Positions 1 to 9,091 are shown, counted from the first letter of the stretch. The stretch is 64,000 bases of DNA from Sphingobium sufflavum (GCF_021403115.1 NZ_JAJSSH010000011.1:62001-126000); one strand, 5' to 3'. Made by a program: numbers and translations. Notes: a model not told the origin generated them from the sequence alone.

Positions 1-297
1 GATCATCTCTCCATCCGCCAGCGTCAGTGTCTGCTGCGTATCGCGCATGGTCGCCGACCCGTCGAGGACCATGGCGAGCCAGTAGGAGCCGGGCTGTTCC
101 CGGAAATCGACCGACCAGCCCTGCGGCGTGCCGGTCACGCGGATGAAATCGATCCCGGTGCTGCTGCGGAACTGGATCAGTTCGCCATAGAGCGATGTCT
201 CGTCAGCCTCGTCGAGGGTGAGCGACAATCGCTTCAGTGCGAAGCGCCAGGCGTCCCGCCGTTGTTCCTTGGGATAGGCATTTGTCGTGAAGCGCAA
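1..297 (-). CDS. AraC-family regulator, N-terminal part (runs off window)
   Basis: The frame is open from a TTG start at 297 to the window edge (99 codons visible). TTG is preferred because an AAGGTGG Shine-Dalgarno lies 6 nt upstream and no ATG fits. The visible protein begins MRFTTNAYPKEQRRDAWR and continues with a beta-rich stretch (GWSVDFREQPGSYWL, then VLDGSATM). This is typical of the effector-binding half of AraC regulators of the AraC_binding_2 type; the DNA-binding HTH would lie beyond the edge. It sits downstream of, and on the same strand as, the M20 and RutA-like gene run, so it may regulate that cluster. The family call rests on the N-terminal domain only. Confidence 0.65.
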   Translation of the reverse strand, partial: MRFTTNAYPKEQRRDAWRFALKRLSLTLDEADETSLYGELIQFRSSTGIDFIRVTGTPQGWSVDFREQPGSYWLAMVLDGSATMRDTQQTLTLADGEMI

Positions 298-428
298 GAG
301 AGACCACCTTGAAACAGAGGGTGGCACCCTTTCCCCGTTTTCCGATCTCTGTCTTGTCGGATACCGTCCAAGCTATTGACGGAACAGGGGAGCGTCAATC
401 GACGCAATCGGGGGACAGGCCGCCCGGA

Positions 429-1840
429 TCAAAAGGGTGTCTCATCTCCATACACACTGGTCGCCCCGCTCGCCGCCCCGACATCCGACCCCCGCCCGCA
501 TATGGCGAGCATGGTGAGGGCGTAGATCAGCGCGCTTTGCGTCATATCTGCCGGGGTCGGACGCCAGCGCGGCATGCCGGTGGTGACGGCGGGCACGCGG
601 TGCATGTTGAACACATTATGGTCGCGCCACATGCTGGAATAAACGGGATGGGCCCGTTCCAGCGGGGTGCCGCCGGTCGCGAGCCGGGTCGCGGCGTCCA
701 CCGCGCCCACGAGGGGGGCGACGGCGTTCGGATCCGCCTCGAAACCATGGCGCACGACCATGGCCTCGACGTCGAACGCCTCCACGTCGACGTCGCGCAT
801 CGCGGCCATGATGCCATGATAGGCGTCGGCAGCCTTCTGCCGGGGGTTGAGGTTTACGTCGATGTAGAGTGCGCAAACCTCCGTCCCCGCGCCAAAGTCG
901 AAAGGCATGCCACCGCGCACGGAGGCGATCTGCACCTTGGGAACGGACCGGCCGCCGGGCGTGTCGAGGATGGAATCACGTTCGAACGCCAGGCTCCAGG
1001 CGTGGAGAGCGTCGATCACGGGGCCGAGCCGATAGATGGGATTGGGGTGGGCGCGGGCGTCGGCGGGCGCGTCGAGGATGGGGGTGAAGACCCCGCGCCC
1101 GAAGAGGCGGACGCGGAACAGCGCATAGCCGCATCCCTGCCATGTGAGGCCGAAATCCGTGCCCTCCGCCGCGATGGCATAATCGGGCGCGACGCCGCCA
1201 TGGTGGAAGAGATAATGGGCGCCGATGTCCTTGCCATTATAGCCGATGCCGGAAAATTCCTCGATCGGTTCCGGCCCAATCTCGCCGGGGCAGGCGGTCA
1301 GCCATGTCTTGCCGGCGAGGCCGATGCCGGCTTTCTTCAGCGCCTTGGCCGCGATCAGGAAGCAGGACATCGGGCCGCGATCATTCGAGATGGGGTAGCC
1401 GCGCAACGCGCCATCCTCGATCCAGCATTGCGTCCACTCGGGATCGGCGAGGGTGGAGTCCCGATAGCGGAAGGCGTTCTGCTCCGGCAGGGCGCTGGGG
1501 CTTTCGGTGTCGAGGTGGCGGTGAAGAGGAGATTGGCGCCGGGCGCGGTGCCGCCATATTCGCCGATGATATTGGGACGCTCCGGGGTCGCGCCGATGCG
1601 GCGGGGGCGGAAGCCCTCCACCGCCATCCAGTCATGGACGAAGGCGGCGGCGGCGGCTTCCTCTCGCGAGCGGCTGGGGATGTTGCCCAGCGTCAGGGCA
1701 AGCTGCACCAGTTCGTCGGTGTCGATGGCGGCGGCGATGGCGTCACGCTCCGCCGCGCTGACCGCATAGGGCGCGTGGGCAGGGTCGGAGAAGGCCGGTT
1801 CGGGCGCGATTGAGGGCAAGGATGGGGCGCGGTCCGCCAT
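429..1840 (-). pseudogene. M20-family metallopeptidase/amidohydrolase, single-base frameshift
   Basis: From ATG 1840 (GGGAG upstream) the frame encodes an M20 N-terminus ending ...GANLLFTA. At about 1515-1520 the reading breaks, and the continuation HLDTESPSALPEQ lies in another frame that runs to the stop at 429. Adding one base restores LLFTAHLDTE, which is the first metal-ligand motif (HxD) of M20 zinc hydrolases. Downstream are CPGEIGPEPIEEF (acidic catalytic/ligand region), an ArgE/DapE-like dimerisation domain and a C-terminal His region. The restored protein would be about 470 residues, a normal M20 length. Such enzymes hydrolyse peptide, N-acyl or N-carbamoyl amide bonds. It lies downstream of the MFS gene on the same strand after a gap of about 130 bp. 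A real mutation and a sequencing error cannot be told apart here. Confidence 0.75.
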
Positions 1841-1973
1841 GGTTTTTCTCCCGAAGGTTTTTCAACTGTTACAACCGAATGGGTGTTTTGAACGTGGGGG
1901 CGAAGGGGCGGGCGGTTTGGGGGTGGAATGGGGGCCGGAACCGGGGCTGGCTGTTGGATCGGGGCCTGTTGGA

Positions 1974-3269
1974 TCAGTGGGTGGGAAGGATCATCCCCTC
2001 CGCCATGGACGCGGTCCGGGCGCCGTAGCGGGGCAGCAGCAGGAGCAGCAGCGCGCCGATGGCGAGGCAGATGCCCGCGACGACCAGCGCATGGCGATAG
2101 CTGTGGTGGGCGTCATAGGAGGCGTCCAGCAGGATGGGGGTGATGCCCTGCGCGGCGATGACGGCGGAATAGAGGACGCCGATGATCGCCCCGAACGCCC
2201 GCATCCCGAAGTAGCGCGCGACGAAGAAGGGCAGCGCCCCGAACTGCGTGCCCAGCGCAATGCCCAGCAGCGCGCCGCCCAGCATCAGCGCAGGCACCGA
2301 CCCGCCAAATTCCAGCAGGGCCAGCCCCGCGATGGCCATGGCGTAGAGGGGCACGGCGATGCGCGGCGTGGGGATGACGTCCATGATCCGCCCCATCGCG
2401 ACCTGCCAGCCCGACGTCACCAGCGCGAAGACGCCGATGACCATGGTGCCGGTCGCCACGCCATGGCCCCGGTCGCCCAGAATGGGCACGACATGGCTGA
2501 AGATGGCGGTGGTGACGCCCGCACCCGTGGCGATAGCGACGAGGAGGAGCCAGAAGGTCGGGGTCCGCATCGCCTCCGCCAGGGTCAGCTCGGTCAGGGT
2601 CGGGCCGCCCTGCCCCTCCCCCATCGCCGCGCCGCCGACGCCCGCCCGGTCGTGCAGCAGAAACCACAGGATCGGCAGGGCGACCAGCAGCATGACCGCA
2701 CCGATCCCCAGATAGCCCGCCCGCCAGCCCAGATGGGAGACGAGCGCCGCCGCAATGACCGGGAGCACGATGGAGCCGACGCCGCAGCCCACCCCGCCGC
2801 TGATACCCAAGGCGGTCCCCCTGCCCTCCTCAAACCAGTCGGCCACCAGTTTTTGAAAGATGGGGGTTCCGGCCATCGCCCCGAAGGAGGCGATTACCGC
2901 GAAGGTCAGGTAGAACTGGATCAGGCTGCCGTTGGTCAGGGCCAGCGCGGCGATGGACAGGGCCAGACCGACCACCCCGACCAGCAGCGTGGGGCGCGCA
3001 CCATGCCGGTCGATATGGCGGCCGACCAGCGGATAAAGGATCGCGCCGACGACCGCGACGATGCCCAGCGCGACGGAGATGCTGGCCCGCGACCAGCCGA
3101 ACCCCTGCGACAGGGGCAGCAGGAACAGGCCGAACACGGCATGGACGGCGGGCGTCACGCTGACACCATTGCCGATGGTGCAGGCGAGCAGCACGGCGCC
3201 ACGACCGGACGCAGGGGCAACGACGGATGGCGGGGCAGAAGACCGGGAGGACGTCAGGACACTGGCCAT
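1974..3269 (-). CDS. MFS transporter (OFA/monocarboxylate-like)
   Basis: A 431-residue major facilitator protein with about twelve hydrophobic segments. An MFS motif-A-like loop follows TM2 (GRHIDRHGARPTLLVG), there is a central hydrophilic loop around residues 200-225 (DRAGVGGAAMGEGQGG), and the C-half carries FGALPFFVARYFGMRAFG, resembling oxalate/formate-antiporter-like MFS proteins. An upstream in-frame Met exists, but the start at 3269 is chosen because it has GAAGGTG upstream and overlaps the stop of the amidohydrolase gene by only 16 nt. It is the fifth gene of the minus-strand run of kinase, RutA-like monooxygenase, isochorismatase-like hydrolase and amidohydrolase, and probably imports the substrate of that pathway. 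Specificity cannot be read from sequence. Confidence 0.85.
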   Translation of the reverse strand: MASVLTSSRSSAPPSVVAPASGRGAVLLACTIGNGVSVTPAVHAVFGLFLLPLSQGFGWSRASISVALGIVAVVGAILYPLVGRHIDRHGARPTLLVGVVGLALSIAALALTNGSLIQFYLTFAVIASFGAMAGTPIFQKLVADWFEEGRGTALGISGGVGCGVGSIVLPVIAAALVSHLGWRAGYLGIGAVMLLVALPILWFLLHDRAGVGGAAMGEGQGGPTLTELTLAEAMRTPTFWLLLVAIATGAGVTTAIFSHVVPILGDRGHGVATGTMVIGVFALVTSGWQVAMGRIMDVIPTPRIAVPLYAMAIAGLALLEFGGSVPALMLGGALLGIALGTQFGALPFFVARYFGMRAFGAIIGVLYSAVIAAQGITPILLDASYDAHHSYRHALVVAGICLAIGALLLLLLPRYGARTASMAEGMILPTH

Positions 3270-4684
3270 AGGGAGGGCACCTTCATTCCCGCGCGGGCGA
3301 GCACCGCCGCACCGGCGGCCTCCACCTCGGCATAGAGTTTTTCCTCGTCGATCAGGGTCGAGCGATAGTTGTCGACCACCCGCCGGCCATCGACCCAGAC
3401 GCTGTGCACGCCCCGGCCATCGGCGGAATAGACGAGCTGATTCACGACATTCAGCAGGGGCCGCCATTCGGGCCGGTTGCGGTCGTGGAGGACGAAATCG
3501 GCGCGCTTGCCCGGCTCCAGCGAGCCGATGGCATGACCAAGCTGCGCGCCGCGTGCGCCGTTGATCGTCGCCATTTCCAGCACGCGGGTGGCGGGAAACA
3601 GGCTGGCGTCGCGCCGGGCATCCTTGAACAGGCCCGCCGTGGCGAACATGGCGCGCATCATATCCGCGCTGTTGCCATTATTGTTGCCGTCGGTGCCGAA
3701 CTGGATGTTCACCCCCGCCGCCGCCATTTCGGGAAAGAGGCCCGCCGCGCTGGCGCCATAGGCCCCCTTCATCGCGGTCATCGGGCAGTGCGTGATGGTG
3801 GTGCCGGACGCGGCGATCATCCCCGCCTCCTCCCCATCCAGAAAGATGGCGTGGGTGAGGGAAAGGTGGCCGCCCAGCACGCCGAGGTCGGCCAGATGGG
3901 CGATGGGCCTGCGCCCGGTGGTGGCCAGATAATAGTCGGGATCGGCGGGGTCCGCGCTCATATGGGCGGTGACCCCGGTGCCGGTTTCGCGAGCGAGCGC
4001 GGTCGCTTCCCGCCACAGATCGTCGGTCGCGGTGTTGTGGCCGACGAGGCAAGGCCATGCGGCGAGCAGCGGATCGCCCGTCGCCGGATAACGCGCCATC
4101 TGCCCCTCCAGCCGGGCGATGGCGGCGGTGGTCAGCGCGGCCTGATCCTCATCGGGCGCGAAGGCCCGGTCCTGTACCCATTGGCCCAGCCGTCCCCGGA
4201 TGCCGGTGGCGGCCAGCGCGTCCGTCACCGCGCCAAGGTCGAGTATGGTCCCCGCCTCCACGAAGCAGGTGGTGCCGGTCCGCAGCATCTCCAGCGCGGC
4301 GAAGGTGGCGGACACGGCCTCCTCCTGCGGGGTCTGGACCATATAGGTGGGGATCAGCCAGTCGAAGACATTGGTGCGCCAGTCGGTGTCGTCGGGCACC
4401 ACGCCGCGCGTGATCGGCTCCCCGGTGATATGGACATGGCCGTTGACGAAGCCCGGCGTGACGACGAAGCGGTCGCGCCCGTCGATCACCTCCCGCGCGA
4501 CGACAGCCTGTTCGACCATGTCCGACGGGCCGACCGCGATGATCCGGTCGCCCGCGATCGCCAGTCCGCCGTCGCGGTAGATGCGGCGCTGGTCGTCCAT
4601 GGTGACGATCCAGGCATGGGTGATGAGCAGGTCGGCGGTCAGCACCGCCGCCCCATCGCCGGGCCGGGCGACTATCGTGTCCAT
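3254..4684 (-). CDS. Amidohydrolase-family deaminase/hydrolase (TRZ/ATZ-SsnA type)
   Basis: A 476-residue metal-dependent hydrolase of the subgroup containing TrzN, AtzB, SsnA and 5'-methylthioadenosine/adenosylhomocysteine deaminases. The metal site is readable in order: GHVHITG (HxH, about residue 84), VTAHMS, SLTHAIF and FGTDGNN (Asp). A C-terminal beta-sandwich segment (EPGKRADFVLHDRN) is typical of cyclic amidohydrolases. ATG 4684 overlaps the isochorismatase-like stop by 13 nt, giving translational coupling; a start 13 codons upstream is less likely. The family removes amino or other leaving groups from N-heterocycles or opens cyclic amides, so in this operon it probably acts on the nitrogenous ring or its opened product. 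The exact substrate is unknown. Confidence 0.85.
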   Translation of the reverse strand: MDTIVARPGDGAAVLTADLLITHAWIVTMDDQRRIYRDGGLAIAGDRIIAVGPSDMVEQAVVAREVIDGRDRFVVTPGFVNGHVHITGEPITRGVVPDDTDWRTNVFDWLIPTYMVQTPQEEAVSATFAALEMLRTGTTCFVEAGTILDLGAVTDALAATGIRGRLGQWVQDRAFAPDEDQAALTTAAIARLEGQMARYPATGDPLLAAWPCLVGHNTATDDLWREATALARETGTGVTAHMSADPADPDYYLATTGRRPIAHLADLGVLGGHLSLTHAIFLDGEEAGMIAASGTTITHCPMTAMKGAYGASAAGLFPEMAAAGVNIQFGTDGNNNGNSADMMRAMFATAGLFKDARRDASLFPATRVLEMATINGARGAQLGHAIGSLEPGKRADFVLHDRNRPEWRPLLNVVNQLVYSADGRGVHSVWVDGRRVVDNYRSTLIDEEKLYAEVEAAGAAVLARAGMKVPSLWPVS

Positions 4685-5334
4685 GCGGCCTCGACCGCCG
4701 GGGTGGTGGTGAGGAGGACGCAATTCTTCTCCAGCGCGTTCAGGGCGCTTTCGTGCAGTCCCGGCTCATAGGCGGCGCAGGCGTCCGAGACGATGAACAC
4801 GTCATAGTCATGATGGAAGGCGGCCCGTGCGGTCTGGTCGACGCAGCAATCGGTGCTGAGGCCGCAGACGACCAGCGTGTCGATGCCGCGCGCCTGCAAT
4901 TGCGCGTCGAAATCGGTGCCGTGGAAGCTGTCGTAGAGCCGCTTTTGCACCTCTATGTCGCCCGGTTCGGGAAAGATGCGGTAGTAATCGGCCCCGGCCT
5001 CGTCCGCGCGGCAGATCGCCTCCCCGCCGGGACGACCGCGGCGAGCCATCAGCGTTCTGAGTGCGCGGGAGTCCGTGTCCGCCCGTGTCACCACGCGCAT
5101 CAGGGCGACGGTGGCGCCCGCAAAGCGCGCGGCGGCGACGAGGCGTTCGCAGCGGTCGATGGCGGCCTCCGCCTCCGACAGGTCCACGCCGACCCGGCCG
5201 AGCAGACCCTCCGGCGCGGCGAAATCCACCTGTATGTCCACCACCACCAGCGCGGTGCGGGCGGGGTCGATCATCGGCGGCAGGCTGGCCGCATCGACAT
5301 GCGGCAGGGCGACGGTCTCCATCAGCTCAGCCAT
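4672..5334 (-). CDS. Isochorismatase-like cysteine hydrolase
   Basis: A 220-residue cysteine hydrolase with the isochorismatase fold. The triad can be placed: Asp in VVDIQVDF (about residue 34), Lys in IEVQKRLYDSF and the nucleophile Cys in GLSTDCCVDQ. This family includes RutB, nicotinamidase, N-carbamoylsarcosine amidase and biuret hydrolase, all cleaving C-N bonds of amides or carbamoyl groups. The SFHGTDFD region after the Lys is closer to nicotinamidase/biuret-hydrolase-like members than to RutB. The gene overlaps the RutA-like gene by 8 nt upstream and the amidohydrolase by 13 nt downstream, so all three are surely co-translated. It is likely the amide-cleaving step after flavin-dependent ring attack. 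Confidence 0.88.
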   Translation of the reverse strand: MAELMETVALPHVDAASLPPMIDPARTALVVVDIQVDFAAPEGLLGRVGVDLSEAEAAIDRCERLVAAARFAGATVALMRVVTRADTDSRALRTLMARRGRPGGEAICRADEAGADYYRIFPEPGDIEVQKRLYDSFHGTDFDAQLQARGIDTLVVCGLSTDCCVDQTARAAFHHDYDVFIVSDACAAYEPGLHESALNALEKNCVLLTTTPAVEAAWTR

Positions 5335-6454
5335 TGGCCATCACCTTGACCTTGCCGGGAAAGCGGTCGCGCAGGACGGGCAGCACCTCGTTACCGAAAA
5401 TGGGGATGCCGGTCAGATAGTCGGGGAAGATCAGCATCAGGCCGTCGGTCTGCGACACCTCGAACAACTCCGTCAGTTGCTCGATCACCGTGGCGGGCGA
5501 GCCGAGGATGTTGGCGGCCATGAAGCCCGACCGGCTCTTCTCGACAAAGGCGTTCTCCTTGCCGATCTCCGCGTCGAGGAAGCCATAGGCGCGCATCATG
5601 CCGCGCAGGGCACCCTCGTCCAGCCCCGCGCGATAATGGTCGGCCGTCGCCCTTGCCTCCGCATCCGTCTTGCCAAAGACGATGGTGAGCATGGAGTAAG
5701 TGCGGATGGTGCGGCCATATTCGGCGGCGATGTCCTTGGCCCGGCGGCTGGCGGCGGCCAGTTCCACCGCGTTGCCGCCCGACAGGAAGATGGCGTCCAG
5801 CTCCTCCGATGTCAGGCGCATCCCCTTTTCGGACGTGCCCGCGCAGACGAGGAAGGGCTTGGTTTCCGGCTTGGGCCAGGACTGGCAGTCGTCCAGCGTG
5901 AAATAGTCGCCGTGGCGGGTGACGCTGTCCTGCGTCCACAGCGCCTTGATCGCGCGGATCCATTCATAGGCGAGGTCGTATCGCTGGTCATGGTCGACAT
6001 GCTCCGGCCAGGCGCCCATCTGCGCGAATTCGCCCTTGTAGGAGCCGGTGACGATGTTGAGGCCCGCGCGGCCGCCGCTGACCTCCTGCAACGTCGCCAG
6101 CATCTTGGCCGCGACGCCGGGATTTTGCAGGAGCGTGTGGAGGGTGGTCCAGACCTTCACCCGGCTCGTCACCTCGGCCAGCGCGGCCATCAGGACGATG
6201 GGGTCGAGCGAGCTGTTCCAATGGTCCGTCTCGCCGCCATAACCGCGGAATTTCGACATGGACATGATGAAGTCCAGCCCCGCCTCCTCCGCCAGCACGG
6301 CGCATTGGCGGTTGTAGGCGTAGGAGCCGTCCAGCACCGGCTTGTTCTTCGAGAGTATCCAGCCGCCGTTGGCGATGGGCAGGAAGATGCCGAGATCCTT
6401 GCCGCCGGTGTCGGATGGCAATCCAAAGGGGGCCGGTTGAAACACTGTCATCAT
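5327..6454 (-). CDS. RutA-like LLM-class flavin-dependent monooxygenase
   Basis: A 375-residue luciferase-like (TIM-barrel) FMNH2-dependent monooxygenase. The segments LGIFLPIANGGWILS, FIMSMSKFRGYGGETDHW, SGGRAGLNIVTG and ALWTQDSVTRHGDYF match the arrangement in pyrimidine oxygenase RutA (as I recall: VPIGNNGW, SMIKLRGFGGKTEFW, GGRFGVNLVTGW). RutA-type enzymes insert oxygen to open uracil between N3 and C4, possibly through flavin-N5-peroxide chemistry, using reduced flavin from a partner reductase. No flavin reductase gene is seen nearby. Two adjacent ATGs at 6454 and 6451 follow GAGGAG; the second has better spacing. The next genes encode C-N hydrolases, so ring opening followed by amide hydrolysis is the natural reading. 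The substrate need not be uracil. Confidence 0.88.
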   Translation of the reverse strand: MMTVFQPAPFGLPSDTGGKDLGIFLPIANGGWILSKNKPVLDGSYAYNRQCAVLAEEAGLDFIMSMSKFRGYGGETDHWNSSLDPIVLMAALAEVTSRVKVWTTLHTLLQNPGVAAKMLATLQEVSGGRAGLNIVTGSYKGEFAQMGAWPEHVDHDQRYDLAYEWIRAIKALWTQDSVTRHGDYFTLDDCQSWPKPETKPFLVCAGTSEKGMRLTSEELDAIFLSGGNAVELAAASRRAKDIAAEYGRTIRTYSMLTIVFGKTDAEARATADHYRAGLDEGALRGMMRAYGFLDAEIGKENAFVEKSRSGFMAANILGSPATVIEQLTELFEVSQTDGLMLIFPDYLTGIPIFGNEVLPVLRDRFPGKVKVMANG

Positions 6455-6519
6455 CTACTCCTCGTCGGGCATCCCCAGCTTATGGAAGCGTGGCGCGGGG
6501 TCTTGATTGCGGGCGCATG

Positions 6520-7425
6520 TTATGTTGCGGCCCCGGCGAAGCCGGGCGCCAGGCTGGCCTCCACATCCGCGCGGTCGGGCATGGCGGGGGCGGCGCCATG
6601 GCCGAGGGTGCAGAGCGCAGCGGCGGCGTTGGCGCGGTGCAGAGCAGGCTCGATCGCCATGCCCTCGTCCAGCAGGGCGGCGAGCGCACCGCAGAAGCAA
6701 TCGCCCGCGCCGATGGTGTCCACCGGCGTCACGGGCATGGCGGGGATATGGAGGTGCCGGTCGGGCCAGACGGCCACCACGCCGCCCGCGCCCAGCGTGA
6801 CGATGAGCAACTGGCCGGGACGGACGAGGCGCAGGGCGTGGCCGACGACCGCATCGAGGCCGGCGGGAACCTGCGCCACGCCCGCGAAGATTGCGAGTTC
6901 GTGCTGGTTGACGATGAGGATGTCGACATGGTCGAGCAGCGCCGTCGCGGCCAGCACCGGCGGCGCGGCGTTGAGGATGCGCCGCGCGTGCGAGCCGGCG
7001 AAGAGCGGCGCGAGAGTCGCCACCGGCACCTCCAGCTGAGCGAGGAGGACGCCGCTCGCGAGGGGTTCGACGGCTGGCAGGTCGGCGTTCGCGCCGGGGG
7101 CGACGATGATCTGGTTCTCGCCATGGGCATCGACGGCGATGAAGGCGGTGCCGGTCTGCGCGCCGGGCACCGCGACGACCCCGCCGACCTCCACGCCGGA
7201 GGCCGCGAGCTGGCCGCGCATCCATGCCCCCGCCTCATCGTCGCCGACAGCGCCGACCATATGGGTGGCCGCGCCCATGCGGGCCGCCGCCACCGCCTGA
7301 TTACCACCCTTGCCGCCGGGCAATCGCTCCGTGCGCAGGGCGAGGATCGTCTCGCCGGGCGAAGGCAGCCGCTCCACCGACGCGATGATGTCCACATTGA
7401 TGGAGCCGACCACATGAACCGCCAT
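6520..7425 (-). CDS. PfkB-family sugar kinase (ribokinase-like)
   Basis: A 301-residue ribokinase-fold protein. The N-terminal signature VVGSINVDIIASVERLPSPG, the glycine-rich PGGKGGNQAVAAARMG (PfkB signature 1) and the C-terminal DTIGAGDCFCGALAALL (PfkB signature 2, with the catalytic Asp in GAGD) are all present. Family members phosphorylate ribose, other sugars or nucleosides. The start at 7425 has a strong GGGAGGAG Shine-Dalgarno; further upstream in-frame codons are not needed. It ends 65 bp before the RutA-like gene on the same strand and is probably the first gene of the operon, and it diverges from the SDR gene. Its presence suggests the substrate carries a sugar (for example a nucleoside), but no nucleosidase is visible. 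Confidence 0.88.
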   Translation of the reverse strand: MAVHVVGSINVDIIASVERLPSPGETILALRTERLPGGKGGNQAVAAARMGAATHMVGAVGDDEAGAWMRGQLAASGVEVGGVVAVPGAQTGTAFIAVDAHGENQIIVAPGANADLPAVEPLASGVLLAQLEVPVATLAPLFAGSHARRILNAAPPVLAATALLDHVDILIVNQHELAIFAGVAQVPAGLDAVVGHALRLVRPGQLLIVTLGAGGVVAVWPDRHLHIPAMPVTPVDTIGAGDCFCGALAALLDEGMAIEPALHRANAAAALCTLGHGAAPAMPDRADVEASLAPGFAGAAT

Positions 7426-7586
7426 CGCTCTCTCCTCCCGTCCCGAACCGGCCGCTACCCAGCATCCAACGCGCCGCCCGATCAAGCGGCATCCGCGCCC
7501 ATGCGCCAGACGGCAAGAATTGCGACCGTCAGCACCAAGAGCCGCAGCCGTCCCGCCACCTAAGCTGCGCGACGAGGGAGAATGAC

Positions 7587-8417
7587 ATGACGACATGGCT
7601 TATTACCGGCATCGGCGGCGGGTTCGGGCGCGCGATTGCAACGGCGGCGCTGGCGCGGGGCGACACGGTCGTCGGCACGACGCGCGCGGCGGGCGATGCA
7701 GGGTTCGAGGCGCTGGCGCCGGGCCGCGCCCATGCGATCAGCGTCGACCTGCGCGACGAGGCGTCCGTCACCGCCGCCGTCGCCAAGGCGGAGGAACTGA
7801 CCGGCGGGATCGACCGGTTGGTCAATAATGCGGGCTATGGTCTGGTCGGCGCGATCGAGGAGGTGACGCTGGACGAGGTGAAAGCCCTGTTCGAGATCAA
7901 CCTGTTCGGCGGGATACGGATGATACAGGCGGCCCTGCCCTTCCTGCGCGCGCGCGGTGCGGGGCATATCGTCAACATCACCTCCGTCAGCGGCCTTGCC
8001 CCATGGTCGGGCACGGCGATCTATGGCGCGAGCAAATATGCCATGGAGTGCATCGGCCAGACATTGGCGCAGGAGGTCGCGCCGTTCGGCGTCCGGGTCA
8101 CCAATGTCGCGCCCGGCGGCTTTCGCACCGGTTTTGCCGAGACGGGGCTGAACATCGCGGCCCGTGAGATCGCGGCCTATGACGGCGGTGCGCATTTCGC
8201 GCGGCAGAGCCTGACCGACGGGGCGGGCAAGGAAAAGGGCGACCCCGCGCTGGCCGCCGCCGCGATCCTGACCGTGCTGGACGCGCCGGAGCCGCCGCTG
8301 CACTTCCTGCTGGGCGCGGATGCGCTCCATTATGCGCGGGACCAGATGGCATTGCTGGAATCCCAGATTGCGACGTGGGAGGAGCTGTCCCTCTCCACCG
8401 CCTATGAACCCGCCTGA
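7587..8417 (+). CDS. Short-chain dehydrogenase/reductase
   Basis: A 276-residue classical SDR: nucleotide-binding TGIGGGFG (residues 7-14), NNAG (about 83-86), catalytic Ser in NITSVSG and YGASK (Tyr/Lys). Binding of NAD(H) or NADP(H) and oxidation or reduction of a hydroxyl/keto group follow from the family. GAGGGAGAATGAC precedes ATG 7587. It diverges from the PfkB-kinase operon across a 161-bp intergenic region, and its stop overlaps the following RutB-like gene in TGATG form, so both are one transcription unit. In RutAB-type pathways a dehydrogenase such as RutE/YdfG reduces the malonic-semialdehyde-like product; this SDR could play that part, which is inference. Confidence 0.88.
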   Translation: MTTWLITGIGGGFGRAIATAALARGDTVVGTTRAAGDAGFEALAPGRAHAISVDLRDEASVTAAVAKAEELTGGIDRLVNNAGYGLVGAIEEVTLDEVKALFEINLFGGIRMIQAALPFLRARGAGHIVNITSVSGLAPWSGTAIYGASKYAMECIGQTLAQEVAPFGVRVTNVAPGGFRTGFAETGLNIAAREIAAYDGGAHFARQSLTDGAGKEKGDPALAAAAILTVLDAPEPPLHFLLGADALHYARDQMALLESQIATWEELSLSTAYEPA

Positions 8418-9091
8418 TGCATAACGTCATGCTGCCCCGCTGGGCCATCGAGCGGGGCAGCGGGGCGAACAGCTTTGGCGCGATAGATCCGGCGACGACG
8501 GCGCTGGTGGTGATCGACATGCAGTCCGCCTTTGTCGCGGAGGGTGAGGTGTTCGGCAATGGCCACGCCCGCGACATTGTAGAGCCGATCAACCGGCTGG
8601 CGGCGGCGATGCGGGATGCGGGTGCGACGGTGATCTGGACGCGCCAGACGGTGAGCGACACGCCGCCGCTGGCCATGCCGCCCTGGCAATATGACCTGTC
8701 CATCCCGCTCGTCCGGCGGGCGGTGGAAACGATGCGGCCGGGCACGTCCACCCATGGGCTGTATCCCGCGATGGCCGTGGACCCCGGCGACCTGCTGATC
8801 GACAAATATCGTTATGGGGCGTTCGTCTGCCCGGCGGGAGAACTGCGTGCGGCGCTGGAGGCGCGGGGCGTGGAGATGCTGGTGATGGCGGGGACGCTGA
8901 CCAATGTGTGCGTGGAGTCCACCGCGCGGGACGGCAATATGCTGGGTTACAAGGTGATCGTGCTGTCCGACGCCACCGCCACGGTAACGGACGAGGAACA
9001 GGCGGCGGCCCTGCTGAACCTGCGGCTGCACTTTGCCGATGTGCGCGATGTGGCGGAGGTGGTGGGGATGCTGGCCTCTCGTCCGGGGTGA
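8417..9091 (+). CDS. RutB-like isochorismatase-family amidohydrolase
   Basis: A 224-residue cysteine hydrolase. The catalytic Asp is in LVVIDMQSAF, the Lys in LIDKYRYGAF and the Cys in GTLTNVCVESTARDG. The last motif is almost that of RutB (TNVCVESTLRDG as I recall), which hydrolyses ureidoacrylate or its peracid after RutA action. This makes it the better RutB candidate of the two isochorismatase-like genes in the cluster. It overlaps the SDR gene by one base (TGATG). It could equally be an N-carbamoylsarcosine amidase-like enzyme, because the triad is shared. Confidence 0.88.
   Translation: MHNVMLPRWAIERGSGANSFGAIDPATTALVVIDMQSAFVAEGEVFGNGHARDIVEPINRLAAAMRDAGATVIWTRQTVSDTPPLAMPPWQYDLSIPLVRRAVETMRPGTSTHGLYPAMAVDPGDLLIDKYRYGAFVCPAGELRAALEARGVEMLVMAGTLTNVCVESTARDGNMLGYKVIVLSDATATVTDEEQAAALLNLRLHFADVRDVAEVVGMLASRPG

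Noticed and set aside
309..1769. Long plus-strand frame opposite the M20 gene
   Set aside because: It is a high-GC shadow: Arg/Gly/His/Asp-rich low-complexity text, no ribosome site, and the minus strand has clear M20 motifs.
1839..3335. 498-codon plus-strand frame opposite the MFS gene
   Set aside because: Text rich in D/R/G/Q/H with no domain; the minus strand encodes twelve membrane spans.
6525..6550. REP-like CCGGCGAAGCCGGG palindrome at the end of the PfkB-kinase gene
   Set aside because: It is coding sequence for the PGFAG tail of the kinase; no second copy was noted nearby.
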